A model generated the notes under the pieces. The model was not told the origin of the DNA, did no database searches, and saw only the letters and a program-made list of their open reading frames with translations. Positions 26,482 to 33,679 of a DNA stretch of 37,444 nt are shown one piece after another. The stretch covers positions 1 through 37,444 of the forward strand of contig USQY01000013.1 of assembly GCA_900557045.1 (NCBI GenBank), written 5' to 3'. Both the position numbers and the translations under genes were made by a program. The stretch is from an uncultured Clostridium sp. (lineage in GTDB: Bacteria > Bacillota > Clostridia > TANB77 > CAG-508). How positions within the stretch are numbered: position 1 is the stretch's first letter; each line of letters starts with the position of its first letter.

Positions 26482-27285
26482 ATGGAATTAACAGATGAAC
26501 AGAAAATAAAGCTAAAGAAAATAATAACTAAAAAAATGACAGTAAAAGAAGTATTACTTGAAGTTTGTGATGAAAAATACAAAAAGTATTTAGAGTATTA
26601 TTTAAAAGGAAACAGTGTAAGTAGTATAGCTAAAGAGTTTGATATATCTGTTGAAAAATCGGAAGAAATATTAACATATTTAATAGAATTAAATACTAAA
26701 ATAATGCAAATAAAGAAAGAATATAATACAAAAAGAAAACAAAAAATATATAATAAGTATATACGTGGAGAAAAAGTCTTAAATAAAGATGAAAAGAAAT
26801 TAGTGGAAAAAAACTTTAAAATGTTCAAAGGCAAATTTAAAGCTGGAAAATTATCACAGGCTAATATTAGTAAAAATTTGAAAAAATTAGAAGTAATGGT
26901 AAAACTATTAGGAAATAATTATGAGGACCGTCTTTTCCTAGCAGAGATATATTTAAAATTACAGGATTTTCAAAATTCTTTTAAAATAGTATATGAATTA
27001 GAATCAGATAATGAATTAACCAAACCACAAACAGTTGAAGAAATGAAAAAAAGTATTATTAAAGGAAGAAATACAGAATTTATAAAAAATTTATATAAAG
27101 AAGGTAAAAGTTTGGCACAAATAATAGAAATAGCCGAAAATGAAAATAGTGAATATAGAAAATATATAGATATAAAATTTATAAAAGATACTATTCAAGA
27201 ATATAAATTAAACTTAAAGGAACAAAAGGAAAAGAATAAAAAAGTTAGAAAAAATAGCAATAGTAAAACTGATATAAATAGATAA
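26482..27285 (+). CDS. Unknown soluble protein, very Lys/Glu-rich, with HTH-like segments
   Basis: 267 residues, almost all helical by composition, with strong positive charge. KGNSVSSIAKEFDISVEKSEEI (about residues 46-67) resembles a helix-turn-helix, and KEGKSLAQIIEIAENENSEY echoes it near the C-terminus. No signal peptide or membrane segment. I do not recognise the family. It starts 44 bases after glyS with an AGGAGG ribosome binding site and ends in its own terminator, so it may be a glyS operon partner. Confidence 0.75.
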   Translation: MELTDEQKIKLKKIITKKMTVKEVLLEVCDEKYKKYLEYYLKGNSVSSIAKEFDISVEKSEEILTYLIELNTKIMQIKKEYNTKRKQKIYNKYIRGEKVLNKDEKKLVEKNFKMFKGKFKAGKLSQANISKNLKKLEVMVKLLGNNYEDRLFLAEIYLKLQDFQNSFKIVYELESDNELTKPQTVEEMKKSIIKGRNTEFIKNLYKEGKSLAQIIEIAENENSEYRKYIDIKFIKDTIQEYKLNLKEQKEKNKKVRKNSNSKTDINR

Positions 27286-27289
27286 ATAG

Positions 27290-27350
27290 AAAAACATATG
27301 ATTTGTAAACATAAAACGTAAGCTATGTGAAACAATTCATATGTTTTTTT
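27290..27350 (+). terminator. Terminator after the 26482 gene
   Basis: AAAAACATATGA (27290-27301) pairs with TCATATGTTTTT (27337-27348), with an inner TTGT/ACAA and a small ACATA/TATGT hairpin, and a run of seven T. Confidence 0.8.
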
Positions 27351-27512
27351 ACATAAATTTCTTTGAATATTGATGGCAAATAGTGAAAAAATACTTGATA
27401 TTATATAAAATTTAATATATGTGTTTAACCTAAGAAAAATTATCTAAACTTTGATTTTCATCTCTCGTTTCTAAAAACATACATACTGTATAGCTGGAAT
27501 GTGTATTTTTTA

Positions 27513-27556
27513 TAAAAATAGTTTTGATTTTAGCTCAACTATTTTTATATTTTTTT
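27513..27556 (+). terminator. Second terminator in a gene-free stretch (possible small RNA end)
   Basis: TAAAAATAGTT (27513-27523) pairs perfectly with AACTATTTTTA (27537-27547), followed by a T run. It lies 160 bases beyond the previous terminator with no protein-coding gene between (27351-27512). Either it backs up the first terminator or it ends a small RNA transcribed from that stretch; a possible -10 (TATATAAAA) is seen near 27400. The promoter of the next gene follows at 27597. Confidence 0.6.
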
Positions 27557-27596
27557 CGTCAAAATATTACATTATTATTACATTTTTTCAAATTCG

Positions 27597-27625
27597 TTGA
27601 CTGAAAAATCTATCAATGTTATACT
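27597..27625 (+). promoter_or_regulatory. Strong sigma-A promoter for the glucosaminidase gene
   Basis: TTGACT (27597-27602), 17 bases, TATACT (27620-27625), about 45 bases before the start codon. Confidence 0.8.
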
Positions 27626-27668
27626 GTATTTGTAAGATAATGTTGCAAAAGAAAAGGAGGGGAAAAGG

Positions 27669-29618
27669 GTGTTGAAAAATGACTTTTTACCAAAGGTAAA
27701 CATAAGAAAATTTATAAAAAAGATAATAATTTTAAATATAATAACATACATATGTATTGGAATATTATTGCCAACTAACATATTTGCAGCACAAATCAAA
27801 TATTCATACTCACAAGAAAAATTATCTAATTATCCAGGATATAATGCATTAATACAAAATTTACAATCTAAACATCCAAATTGGAATTTTACTATTTTAG
27901 AAACTGGTTTAGACTGGAATGATGTAATAAAAAATGAAACAGTTGCTTCACACGGAAGAAACTTAATATATTATACAAACAATGGAAACTGGGTATGTTC
28001 TACATGTGGTAATAAATTATATGACACAGGAAAATGGAAATGTGCTTCGGAAACTACAGTTGCATATTATATGGATCCAAGAAATTGGCTAAATGACAGT
28101 AATATTTTTCAATTTGAAAACTTAGGATATAATGGAGAAATTCAAAATATAGATGGTGTAAATAAAATATTAAGTACTGTTGGATGGACTAAAGGAAATA
28201 TAATTACATATACCAAAACAGATGGTTCAGCAGGAACAATAAATAAATCATATGCACAAGTAATAATGGAAGCTGCAAGAGATGCAGGAATAAGCCCATA
28301 TCATTTAGCAGCAAGAATAAAACAAGAACAAGGAGCAAATTCTTATGCAAGTTCAACAGGTTGTGGTACATATGGAGGATACATAGGATATTATAATTTT
28401 CTTAATATACAAGCAACAGGTAATGTGACAGCAAATGCATTAACATATGCTAAAACACAAGGCTGGAATGATCCAGAAAAATCTATAAGAGGTGGAGCAA
28501 ACTTTATAGCATCAAGTTATATAGCTAGAGGTCAATCAACTTTATATTTACAAAAATTTGATGTAGATAATTCAGATGGAAGTTTATATTATCATCAATA
28601 TATGCAAAATATATCAGCATCATTATCAGAAGGAAACATGGTTAGAAGCTCATATGAAGGTATGGGATTGTTAGATAGTAACATAAATTTTGTAATACCA
28701 GTATATAATAATATGCCACAAGAAATTTCACCTTCACCAGATGGAATCTCAATAGTAACACAAAATGTTAAAGTAAAAGGTGATGGTGTATCAGTAAGAA
28801 ATGGAAAAAGTACATCTTGTTCAGAAATAGCTAAAGTAAATTCTGGCGATATATTATTAAGAATTGAAGTATCTGGTTCAAAAGAAAATGAATATTACTG
28901 GGACAAAATAGTATTACCAAATGGTCAAAAAGGATATATTGCTAGAGATTTTATAGAAGTAATAAATGATGTTACAAATGCTAATACTTCAGCAGTAGCA
29001 AATGTTAATGTAAATTTAAGAAATGGTCCAGGAACAAGTGAAACAAGAGTAATTACAACATTAACATCTGGTCAACCGGTTACTATAATTGAAACGGGGA
29101 AATACAATGGATTAGATGGATATAATTGGTCAAGAGTAAAATTGAGCAATGGTTCACAAGGATATTTAGTAAGTGATTATTTAACAGGAGTTGCATCAAC
29201 AAATTATACAATTGCATACATAAATTGTAACAATGATGGAAAAGTTAATATAAGAAGTGGTGTTGGAACCAATTATTCAATTATCACATCTTTAGGAAAA
29301 GACACTAAAGTTACTGTATTACAAAAAGCAGTAGGCTCAGCTAATGGGTTTACTTGGGATAAGATAGTAACTTCAGAAGGATTGGAAGGATATATTGCTA
29401 ATACGTATTTGAGGTATGAAGAAAATAACGGTAATCCTACAAGCACAGAATGCGATGTAGATGGTAATGGTTATGTAAATTCAACAGATTTGTATTATGT
29501 AATAAAATTCTTAAAACAAAATTCAGATGGATATGATAAAAGATATGATGTTAATAAAGACAACAAAGTAAATTCAACAGATTTATATCAAATCATACTA
29601 TATTTAAAACAACATTAA
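27669..29618 (+). CDS. Secreted N-acetylglucosaminidase with three SH3 domains and a dockerin
   Basis: Predicted peptidoglycan hydrolase of 649 residues. Order: signal peptide (about 12-40, ending NIFAAQ); GH73/LytD-like glucosaminidase region (about 45-340) with YYMDPRNWLND, PYHLAARIKQEQGA (likely catalytic Glu) and GYYNFLNIQATG; three bacterial SH3 domains (about 365-435, 440-510, 515-580) of the VNVRNG/VNIRSG type; and two calcium-loop repeats DVDGNGYVNSTDLY and DVNKDNKVNSTDLY (about 593-645), a type I dockerin pattern. GTG 27669 is eight bases after GGAGG (27656-27660). A dockerin implies a cohesin partner; the next gene is a candidate. Confidence 0.88.
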   Translation: MLKNDFLPKVNIRKFIKKIIILNIITYICIGILLPTNIFAAQIKYSYSQEKLSNYPGYNALIQNLQSKHPNWNFTILETGLDWNDVIKNETVASHGRNLIYYTNNGNWVCSTCGNKLYDTGKWKCASETTVAYYMDPRNWLNDSNIFQFENLGYNGEIQNIDGVNKILSTVGWTKGNIITYTKTDGSAGTINKSYAQVIMEAARDAGISPYHLAARIKQEQGANSYASSTGCGTYGGYIGYYNFLNIQATGNVTANALTYAKTQGWNDPEKSIRGGANFIASSYIARGQSTLYLQKFDVDNSDGSLYYHQYMQNISASLSEGNMVRSSYEGMGLLDSNINFVIPVYNNMPQEISPSPDGISIVTQNVKVKGDGVSVRNGKSTSCSEIAKVNSGDILLRIEVSGSKENEYYWDKIVLPNGQKGYIARDFIEVINDVTNANTSAVANVNVNLRNGPGTSETRVITTLTSGQPVTIIETGKYNGLDGYNWSRVKLSNGSQGYLVSDYLTGVASTNYTIAYINCNNDGKVNIRSGVGTNYSIITSLGKDTKVTVLQKAVGSANGFTWDKIVTSEGLEGYIANTYLRYEENNGNPTSTECDVDGNGYVNSTDLYYVIKFLKQNSDGYDKRYDVNKDNKVNSTDLYQIILYLKQH

Positions 29619-29640
29619 TTAAAAAAGATGGAGGAAAAAA

Positions 29641-31269
29641 ATGAAAAAGATTCATTATAAAGTAATTATAACAATACTTTTTACAGCAATACTTTTATTT
29701 ATGACTAAATCGGTAAGTAACGCCGGAACAGCAGGTATATCAGCAAGTAGTACAGATGTTAAGGTGGGAGATAATGTTAATATTAATGTTAATATTAATG
29801 CTATAGCATGGAATTTAAAAATAAATGGTTCAGGAATTTCTGATTCAATAGTAGGTGGAAATTTAGATGAATTAGCTAACAAAGTAACAAATAAATCATA
29901 TAAGTTAGACACTTCAAAAGCAGGAAGTTATACAGTTAAATTATCTGGCGATGTAACAGATGCAAATGGAACGCCATCTAATATTTCAGGTTCTGTAACA
30001 GTTAAAGTATCAGAAAAGCAAACACCAGTAGAACAACCAACTACACCAACTCAGCCATCAACACCGGCAGAACCAACATTCCGCCAAGTAAACGAAACAG
30101 TTTATGTACAAACAGATTCAGTTAATGTTAGAGGAACATGGAGTGCATCAGGTGGACAATATGGAACATTAAAAAAAGGAGATAGTGTAACAAGAACAGG
30201 TATTTCTTCAGAAAAAATAAATGGTTATATATGGAGTAGAATATCATACAACGGAAAAACAGCTTATGTAATAAGTTCAGCTTTAACTACTACAAAACCA
30301 GAAGAAAAGAAAGAAGAAAAATCTACAAATAAAGCTTTAAAAGAATTAGTAGTTGAAAATTATGAATTAACACCTAACTTTGATCCACAAACAACAAAAT
30401 ATTCTTTAACACTTAAAGATACAGATGAAAAATTAAATATAAAAGCAACTCCAGAAGATGAAAAAGCAACTACTGATATTACAGGAAATGGAGATTTTAA
30501 AGTAGGAAACAATATAGTAAAAATTACTGTAACAGCTGAAGATGGAACAACAAGAATATATACAATAACAGTTTCAAAAACTAATGAAAACGGTGTTACT
30601 GATGGATTAAAACTTAAAAAGTTAGAAATTACTAATGCAACATTAGAACCAAGCTTTGATCCAGAAATAACAAGTTATGTTATTATAGTAGAAGATCCAT
30701 CAACAATAAAAACAGAAAATGTATTTGTAACTGCAGAAGATGCAAATGTTGAAGTAACAGTAGCAGAAAATCAACAATCAGAAAATGGAGAAAAAGTTAT
30801 AACAATTATGTTAGAAGATAAAAACGGTTCAAAAACAGGAGTATATCAAATAACAGTTAAAAAACCTACAAACACTCCAGCTACTACATTAAAAAATAAT
30901 ACAGATAACTCAATTTATTTCATATTAGGCGGAATAATTGGAATTCTATTAATATTAATAATAATTATTATTATAGTATTAAAGAAAACAGGAAACAAAG
31001 AAAACGATGAAGATGCAAAAAACGAAGATGAATTATCAGACAATTACGATTATTCTTTGAAAGATGCTATTGATGAAGCAAATAGCGAATATAATGATGA
31101 AATGGTAGAACAAAGCAATTTTAAATCACAAATATTAAATAGTGATGTACAAAATAAAAAAGATAATGAAGATGATGATATTACTATATTTGATAAAACA
31201 CAATATCAAGAAGATGATGATGAAAATATACCAGATACATCAACTAAGAAAAAAGGAAAACATTTTTAA
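29641..31269 (+). CDS. Membrane-anchored surface protein: cohesin-like or Ig-like, SH3 and cadherin-like domains
   Basis: 542 residues: signal peptide (about 1-28, ending SNAGTAG); an N-terminal beta-sandwich starting ISASSTDVKVGDNVNINVN, the opening typical of cohesin or Ig-like folds (about 30-130); a Pro/Thr linker; one SH3 domain (about 150-215); two cadherin-like beta-sandwich domains (about 228-318 and 324-408, LKELVVENYELTPNFDP and LKKLEITNATLEPSFDP); one membrane helix (about 425-450); and a long acidic cytoplasmic tail of about 90 residues. The acidic inside tail is unusual for an adhesin and could contact cytoplasmic or division proteins. It starts 23 bases after the glucosaminidase. 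Confidence 0.82.
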   Translation: MKKIHYKVIITILFTAILLFMTKSVSNAGTAGISASSTDVKVGDNVNINVNINAIAWNLKINGSGISDSIVGGNLDELANKVTNKSYKLDTSKAGSYTVKLSGDVTDANGTPSNISGSVTVKVSEKQTPVEQPTTPTQPSTPAEPTFRQVNETVYVQTDSVNVRGTWSASGGQYGTLKKGDSVTRTGISSEKINGYIWSRISYNGKTAYVISSALTTTKPEEKKEEKSTNKALKELVVENYELTPNFDPQTTKYSLTLKDTDEKLNIKATPEDEKATTDITGNGDFKVGNNIVKITVTAEDGTTRIYTITVSKTNENGVTDGLKLKKLEITNATLEPSFDPEITSYVIIVEDPSTIKTENVFVTAEDANVEVTVAENQQSENGEKVITIMLEDKNGSKTGVYQITVKKPTNTPATTLKNNTDNSIYFILGGIIGILLILIIIIIIVLKKTGNKENDEDAKNEDELSDNYDYSLKDAIDEANSEYNDEMVEQSNFKSQILNSDVQNKKDNEDDDITIFDKTQYQEDDDENIPDTSTKKKGKHF

Positions 31270-31277
31270 TTAAAAAT

Positions 31278-31316
31278 AGAGCTACTGTATAATATTTTAT
31301 TACAGTGGCTCTTATG
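31278..31316 (+). terminator. Hairpin terminator after the surface protein gene
   Basis: AGAGCTACTGTA (31278-31289) pairs with TACAGTGGCTCT (31301-31312) with one G-T pair over an 11-base loop. The T tail is short, so termination may be partial and allow read-through to the VanZ-like gene 30 bases on. Confidence 0.6.
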
Positions 31317-31341
31317 TAATGTAATAAGAGGAGGATTATTA

Positions 31342-31761
31342 ATGAAAGAAGTTTTATATTTTATAGTAGAACACATAGCTAAAATCCATGACAAAATATT
31401 AACTTTAAATGATACATTTGAATATACTTTTTCAGATAAAGAATTACATTTTATAGTAATAGCAATAATAGGAATGGCAATATTATTTGTTGTACACCCA
31501 TTATTTAAAGCTTTAAGTAAAAAACATGTAATGGTTATTTCATGGATATATGTAACTACACTTATGGTAGTTATAACTTTTGCAATTGAAATAGGACAAA
31601 AAGTTACTAATACTGGTAATATGGAGTTTGCTGATATTATGTTTGGATTAATTGGCTTTTTTGCAGCATTTTTTGCTTTTTGCCTTGTAAGAGGTATTTG
31701 CCATTTTATTGCTAAAAAAATTAGAGAAGGTAAGGAAAAAAGGGAAATGCGGAAAACATGA
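31342..31761 (+). CDS. VanZ-like small membrane protein; CGG near its end
   Basis: 139 residues in the zero frame with about three membrane helices. DKELHFIVIA, FAIEIGQKV and ADIMFGLIGFFAAF match the spacing of the VanZ-like family (DK..H, E.gQ, D..ag..G); VanZ itself gives low-level teicoplanin resistance, and most relatives have no known role. ATG 31342 follows AGGAGG. The zero frame ends EMRKT at TGA 31759-31761, where the Arg is an in-frame CGG (31750-31752). A +1 shift there gives EMGKHDMDEDIEKNI, ending at TAG 31790-31792, just before a terminator. Which end is made cannot be decided from one sequence. Confidence 0.75.
   Translation: MKEVLYFIVEHIAKIHDKILTLNDTFEYTFSDKELHFIVIAIIGMAILFVVHPLFKALSKKHVMVISWIYVTTLMVVITFAIEIGQKVTNTGNMEFADIMFGLIGFFAAFFAFCLVRGICHFIAKKIREGKEKREMRKT
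31750..31753 (+). other. CGGA possible +1 frameshift site in the VanZ-like gene
   Basis: Zero-frame context is GAA ATG CGG AAA ACA TGA. Skipping the C gives GAA ATG GGA AAA CAT GAT ATG and thirteen residues to TAG 31790. It is the third of three in-frame CGG codons in host-type genes, again with A next and a zero-frame stop within three codons. The protein family does not decide the C-terminus here, so this case is weaker than recJ and spoIIP. Confidence 0.45.
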
Positions 31762-31832
31762 TATGGATGAGGATATAGAAAAAAATATTTAGATAAAAAA
31801 ATAAGAAGGAAACAGAAAAATAAAATTATTAG

Positions 31833-31858
31833 GAGTTCTCGTGTATGAGAACTCTTTT
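31833..31858 (+). terminator. Terminator after the VanZ-like gene
   Basis: GAGTTCTC (31833-31840) and GAGAACTC (31847-31854) pair perfectly over a 6-base loop and are followed by TTTT. Confidence 0.85.
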
Positions 31859-31962
31859 AAGTGGAGCGATTACGGAGCAGGTATACCATTTAGTTACTTT
31901 TTTTCAATGATTTTTTATGACCTTTTTCTAATTATTTTAAACATTTAACTGCACACAAAATA

Positions 31963-32040
31963 AACTGGCACCTAATTATTTCTAATTAGGTGCCTCCCAT
32001 AGCAATTTAACTGGAGCTTACGCTCCTCCCACAGCAATCT
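31963..32040 (+). repeat. Two diverged hairpin repeat units with conserved flanks
   Basis: Unit 1 is AACTG + the hairpin GGCACCTAATTA (31967-31978) / TAATTAGGTGCC (31983-31994) + TCCCATAGCAATTT. Unit 2 is AACTG + the hairpin GGAGC (32013-32017) / GCTCC (32022-32026) + TCCCACAGCAATCT. The flanks match while the stems differ but stay self-complementary. The units lie downstream of the minus-strand 32096 gene and could be its 3' RNA structures or copies of a palindromic repeat family. The rest of 31859-32095 holds no gene I can support. Confidence 0.6.
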
Positions 32041-32095
32041 TTATAGATTACTTTCTAATACTATGATACTATATTTTACGCGATAAGTCAATGTT

Positions 32096-32827
32096 TTATT
32101 CGAAAAATTCCTGACCGATTTTTTCATTTATAATGTTTAAATATTTACCATCTATTTTACCAATAGTACCATTAAAGTTTAACCTTAATATACTAATTTT
32201 TCTCATTCTTGTAATATTTGTCCATCTTGTCATATCTTTAAATCTGTATATTTCATCTATTTGTACAATTTCTATAATATTATTTTTTTGCTTTTCATAT
32301 TCTTTTTTGGTGATTTTCCCTTCGCTAAATTCTTTTTCTATTTTCTTATATTCACTAGGTTTCTTTGAAGAGATAGGCAAAACAAATAGTTCGCTATCAA
32401 AATTTTTCAATATAATAGCTGGATGCATTCCTCCAAACTCATTTCCTATATTAAATCCAAAATCTACCCAGACAACATTTCCTCTTTTTAATAGCACTTT
32501 CTTAGCCAGTAATAATGCATCTTTTTTTGGAATATCTGTATTATTGAATATATAATTGTTGTTATTTAAAATATAATTGCTTTTAACTATGTTTTTTAGA
32601 GGTTTATTAAGTCTTTCATAAATATATGTATCAATTTTGTAGTTTTTTAATGTATATTTTATTAAGTTATTATATATATAATTCTCATCTGTTTCATTTC
32701 TTATTTTTTCGGTTTTATCTTTAATCCAAGTAAAATAGAGTTTACCTCTTTTTATATCTGTATCATTTTTTAAACTCTTTCTGAAATCACGTAATTTTTT
32801 TAGACAATTTAAATAAGAATTCTTCAT
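32096..32827 (-). CDS. MazF/PemK-type toxin-domain protein with N-terminal extension
   Basis: 243 residues. The second half has the MazF/PemK fold signature: KRGNVVWVDFGFNIGNEFGG, MHPAIILKN, LFVLPISSKK, and later IDEIYRFKDMTRWTNI, as in toxin endoribonucleases that cut mRNA. The first ~110 residues are a Lys/Asn-rich helical extension that I do not recognise and that might act as a built-in antitoxin or a targeting part. No separate antitoxin gene flanks it. ATG at 32827 follows AAGGAGTGAT on the minus strand and a good promoter. It stands alone on this strand in an accessory patch, which fits a mobile defence or addiction gene. Toxicity is inference. Confidence 0.82.
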   Translation of the reverse strand: MKNSYLNCLKKLRDFRKSLKNDTDIKRGKLYFTWIKDKTEKIRNETDENYIYNNLIKYTLKNYKIDTYIYERLNKPLKNIVKSNYILNNNNYIFNNTDIPKKDALLLAKKVLLKRGNVVWVDFGFNIGNEFGGMHPAIILKNFDSELFVLPISSKKPSEYKKIEKEFSEGKITKKEYEKQKNNIIEIVQIDEIYRFKDMTRWTNITRMRKISILRLNFNGTIGKIDGKYLNIINEKIGQEFFE

Positions 32828-32862
32828 GAAACATCACTCCTTGCATGTATATTTTGTTTAAT

Positions 32863-32891
32863 ATTATATCAAACTTTTGTTCTATTTTCAA
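32863..32891 (-). promoter_or_regulatory. Sigma-A promoter for the MazF/PemK-like gene
   Basis: Read on the minus strand: TTGAAA (32891-32886), 17 bases, TATAAT (32868-32863), about 36 bases before the start codon. Confidence 0.75.
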
Positions 32892-32924
32892 GCTGCTTAT
32901 AAAAATAGTTTAAATTTTTATTAA

Positions 32925-33128
32925 AGAAATTGTAGGACAGTTAAAATAAGAAGTGAGTATGAGGCAAAGGAAGAAAGAGAAAGACAGCGCAGACACAATG
33001 AGAAGTTCGAAAAAAGAGCATCTGAAATTGGCTATTTGGCTGCTTTACTTGAAGCTTCTCAGAAAATTGATTCAGCAATTACCGAAGCGAAAACTGCCCT
33101 CGAAGAGGCAGTCGTTTATAAGAAGTAA
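32925..33128 (+). pseudogene. 3' remnant of an unidentified gene
   Basis: A frame open from 32925 to TAA 33126-33128 encodes a charged helical tail (SEYEAKEERERQRRHNEKF, then IGYLAALLEASQKIDSAI). It has no start codon or ribosome binding site in that frame. Its codons (CTC, CCC-type, GCG, CAG, GTC) are richer in G/C than the host genes. It ends just before a strong hairpin, as a real gene 3' end would. It is probably the last part of a foreign gene, perhaps phage or plasmid, left by a deletion or integration. I cannot name the family. Confidence 0.55.
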
Positions 33129-33131
33129 CAG

Positions 33132-33168
33132 TTGAAAGACACACCTTCCATCAAGGTGTGTCTTTCAA
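33132..33168 (+). terminator. Perfect 16-bp hairpin, probable terminator of the remnant
   Basis: TTGAAAGACACACCTT (33132-33147) pairs exactly with 33153-33168 over the loop CCATC. It begins three bases after the remnant's stop. There is no clear T tract on the plus strand, so it may act in both directions or as an mRNA end stabiliser. Confidence 0.65.
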
Positions 33169-33204
33169 GGTCTGTTTAACATTTATTTTTAGTAATTATT
33201 TATA

Positions 33205-33240
33205 TAAAATAAAGAGTCACGAACTTTAATTAGTCCGTGA
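33205..33240 (-). terminator. Terminator of the minus-strand tRNA-Thr
   Basis: Read on the minus strand, TCACGGACT (33240-33232) pairs with AGTTCGTGA (33225-33217) with one mismatch, followed by CTCTTTATTTTA. It lies eleven bases beyond the tRNA 3' end. Confidence 0.6.
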
Positions 33241-33250
33241 GCTATTTTTA

Positions 33251-33326
33251 TGGAGCTACCAGGCGGAACCGAACCGCCGACCTACAGGTTACGAATCTGT
33301 TGCTCTACCAACTGAGCTATGGTAGC
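33251..33326 (-). tRNA. tRNA-Thr (anticodon CGT)
   Basis: Minus-strand cloverleaf of 76 bases. Acceptor stem GCTACCA pairs with TGGTAGC, followed by TCCA. The anticodon arm is ACAGA-TTCGTAA-CCTGT with anticodon CGT. The T arm is GGCGG-TTCGGTT-CCGCC. It reads ACG and complements the GGT isoacceptor at 5726. Confidence 0.96.
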
Positions 33327-33339
33327 ATATAACAATAAA

Positions 33340-33368
33340 ATTATATTTTTGTTTTCAACAAAAGTCAA
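33340..33368 (-). promoter_or_regulatory. Sigma-A promoter for tRNA-Thr (CGT)
   Basis: Read on the minus strand: TTGACT (33368-33363), 17 bases, TATAAT (33345-33340), 14 bases before the tRNA 5' end. Confidence 0.8.
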
Positions 33369-33439
33369 TACATTCATCCAAATTTTCTATTCCCTAATAA
33401 CCACTTATCACAATCCACAATCCTATAAATTATAGAGTA

Positions 33440-33559
33440 GGCAAAATAAAATATATTAAAATGCAGTGGATGCGCAGTTTGGGAGCGTGAGCACCTATAC
33501 ATTTTAACACACACAAACGACCAGCAAAGAAACGGAATTTTAATATATTTTATTTTGCC
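33440..33559 (+). repeat. 120-bp element with perfect 23-bp terminal inverted repeats
   Basis: Bases 33440-33462 (GGCAAAATAAAATATATT start) are the exact inverse complement of 33537-33559. They enclose 74 bases that are clearly richer in G/C than the flanks (GCAGTGGATGCGCAG, GGGAGCGTGAGCACC). No coding frame is evident. It could be a miniature inverted-repeat element, a long-hairpin RNA or a regulatory structure ahead of ftsY. No target-site duplication is obvious at its edges. It fills most of the gene-free stretch between the tRNA and the ftsY promoter. Confidence 0.7.
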
Positions 33560-33611
33560 GGCTAATTGCAAAAGCGTAAAACAAACTCAACAAATACACC
33601 CAAAAAATACC

Positions 33612-33640
33612 TTGCACAAAATATCATATTATAGTATAAT
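33612..33640 (+). promoter_or_regulatory. Sigma-A promoter for ftsY
   Basis: TTGCAC (33612-33617), 17 bases, TATAAT (33635-33640), about 40 bases before the ftsY ATG. Confidence 0.75.
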
Positions 33641-33679
33641 TTCAATATATAAAAACACAAAAACGGAGGATGACAAAAC

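Noticed and set aside
32133..32555. 140-codon plus-strand frame over the MazF/PemK-like gene
   Set aside because: The minus-strand frame has the family motifs, promoter and ribosome binding site; this one is its shadow.
32953..33135. 60-codon frame starting ATGAGGCAAAGG
   Set aside because: Its Lys/Arg/Leu-rich product is a shifted reading of the better frame 32925-33128.
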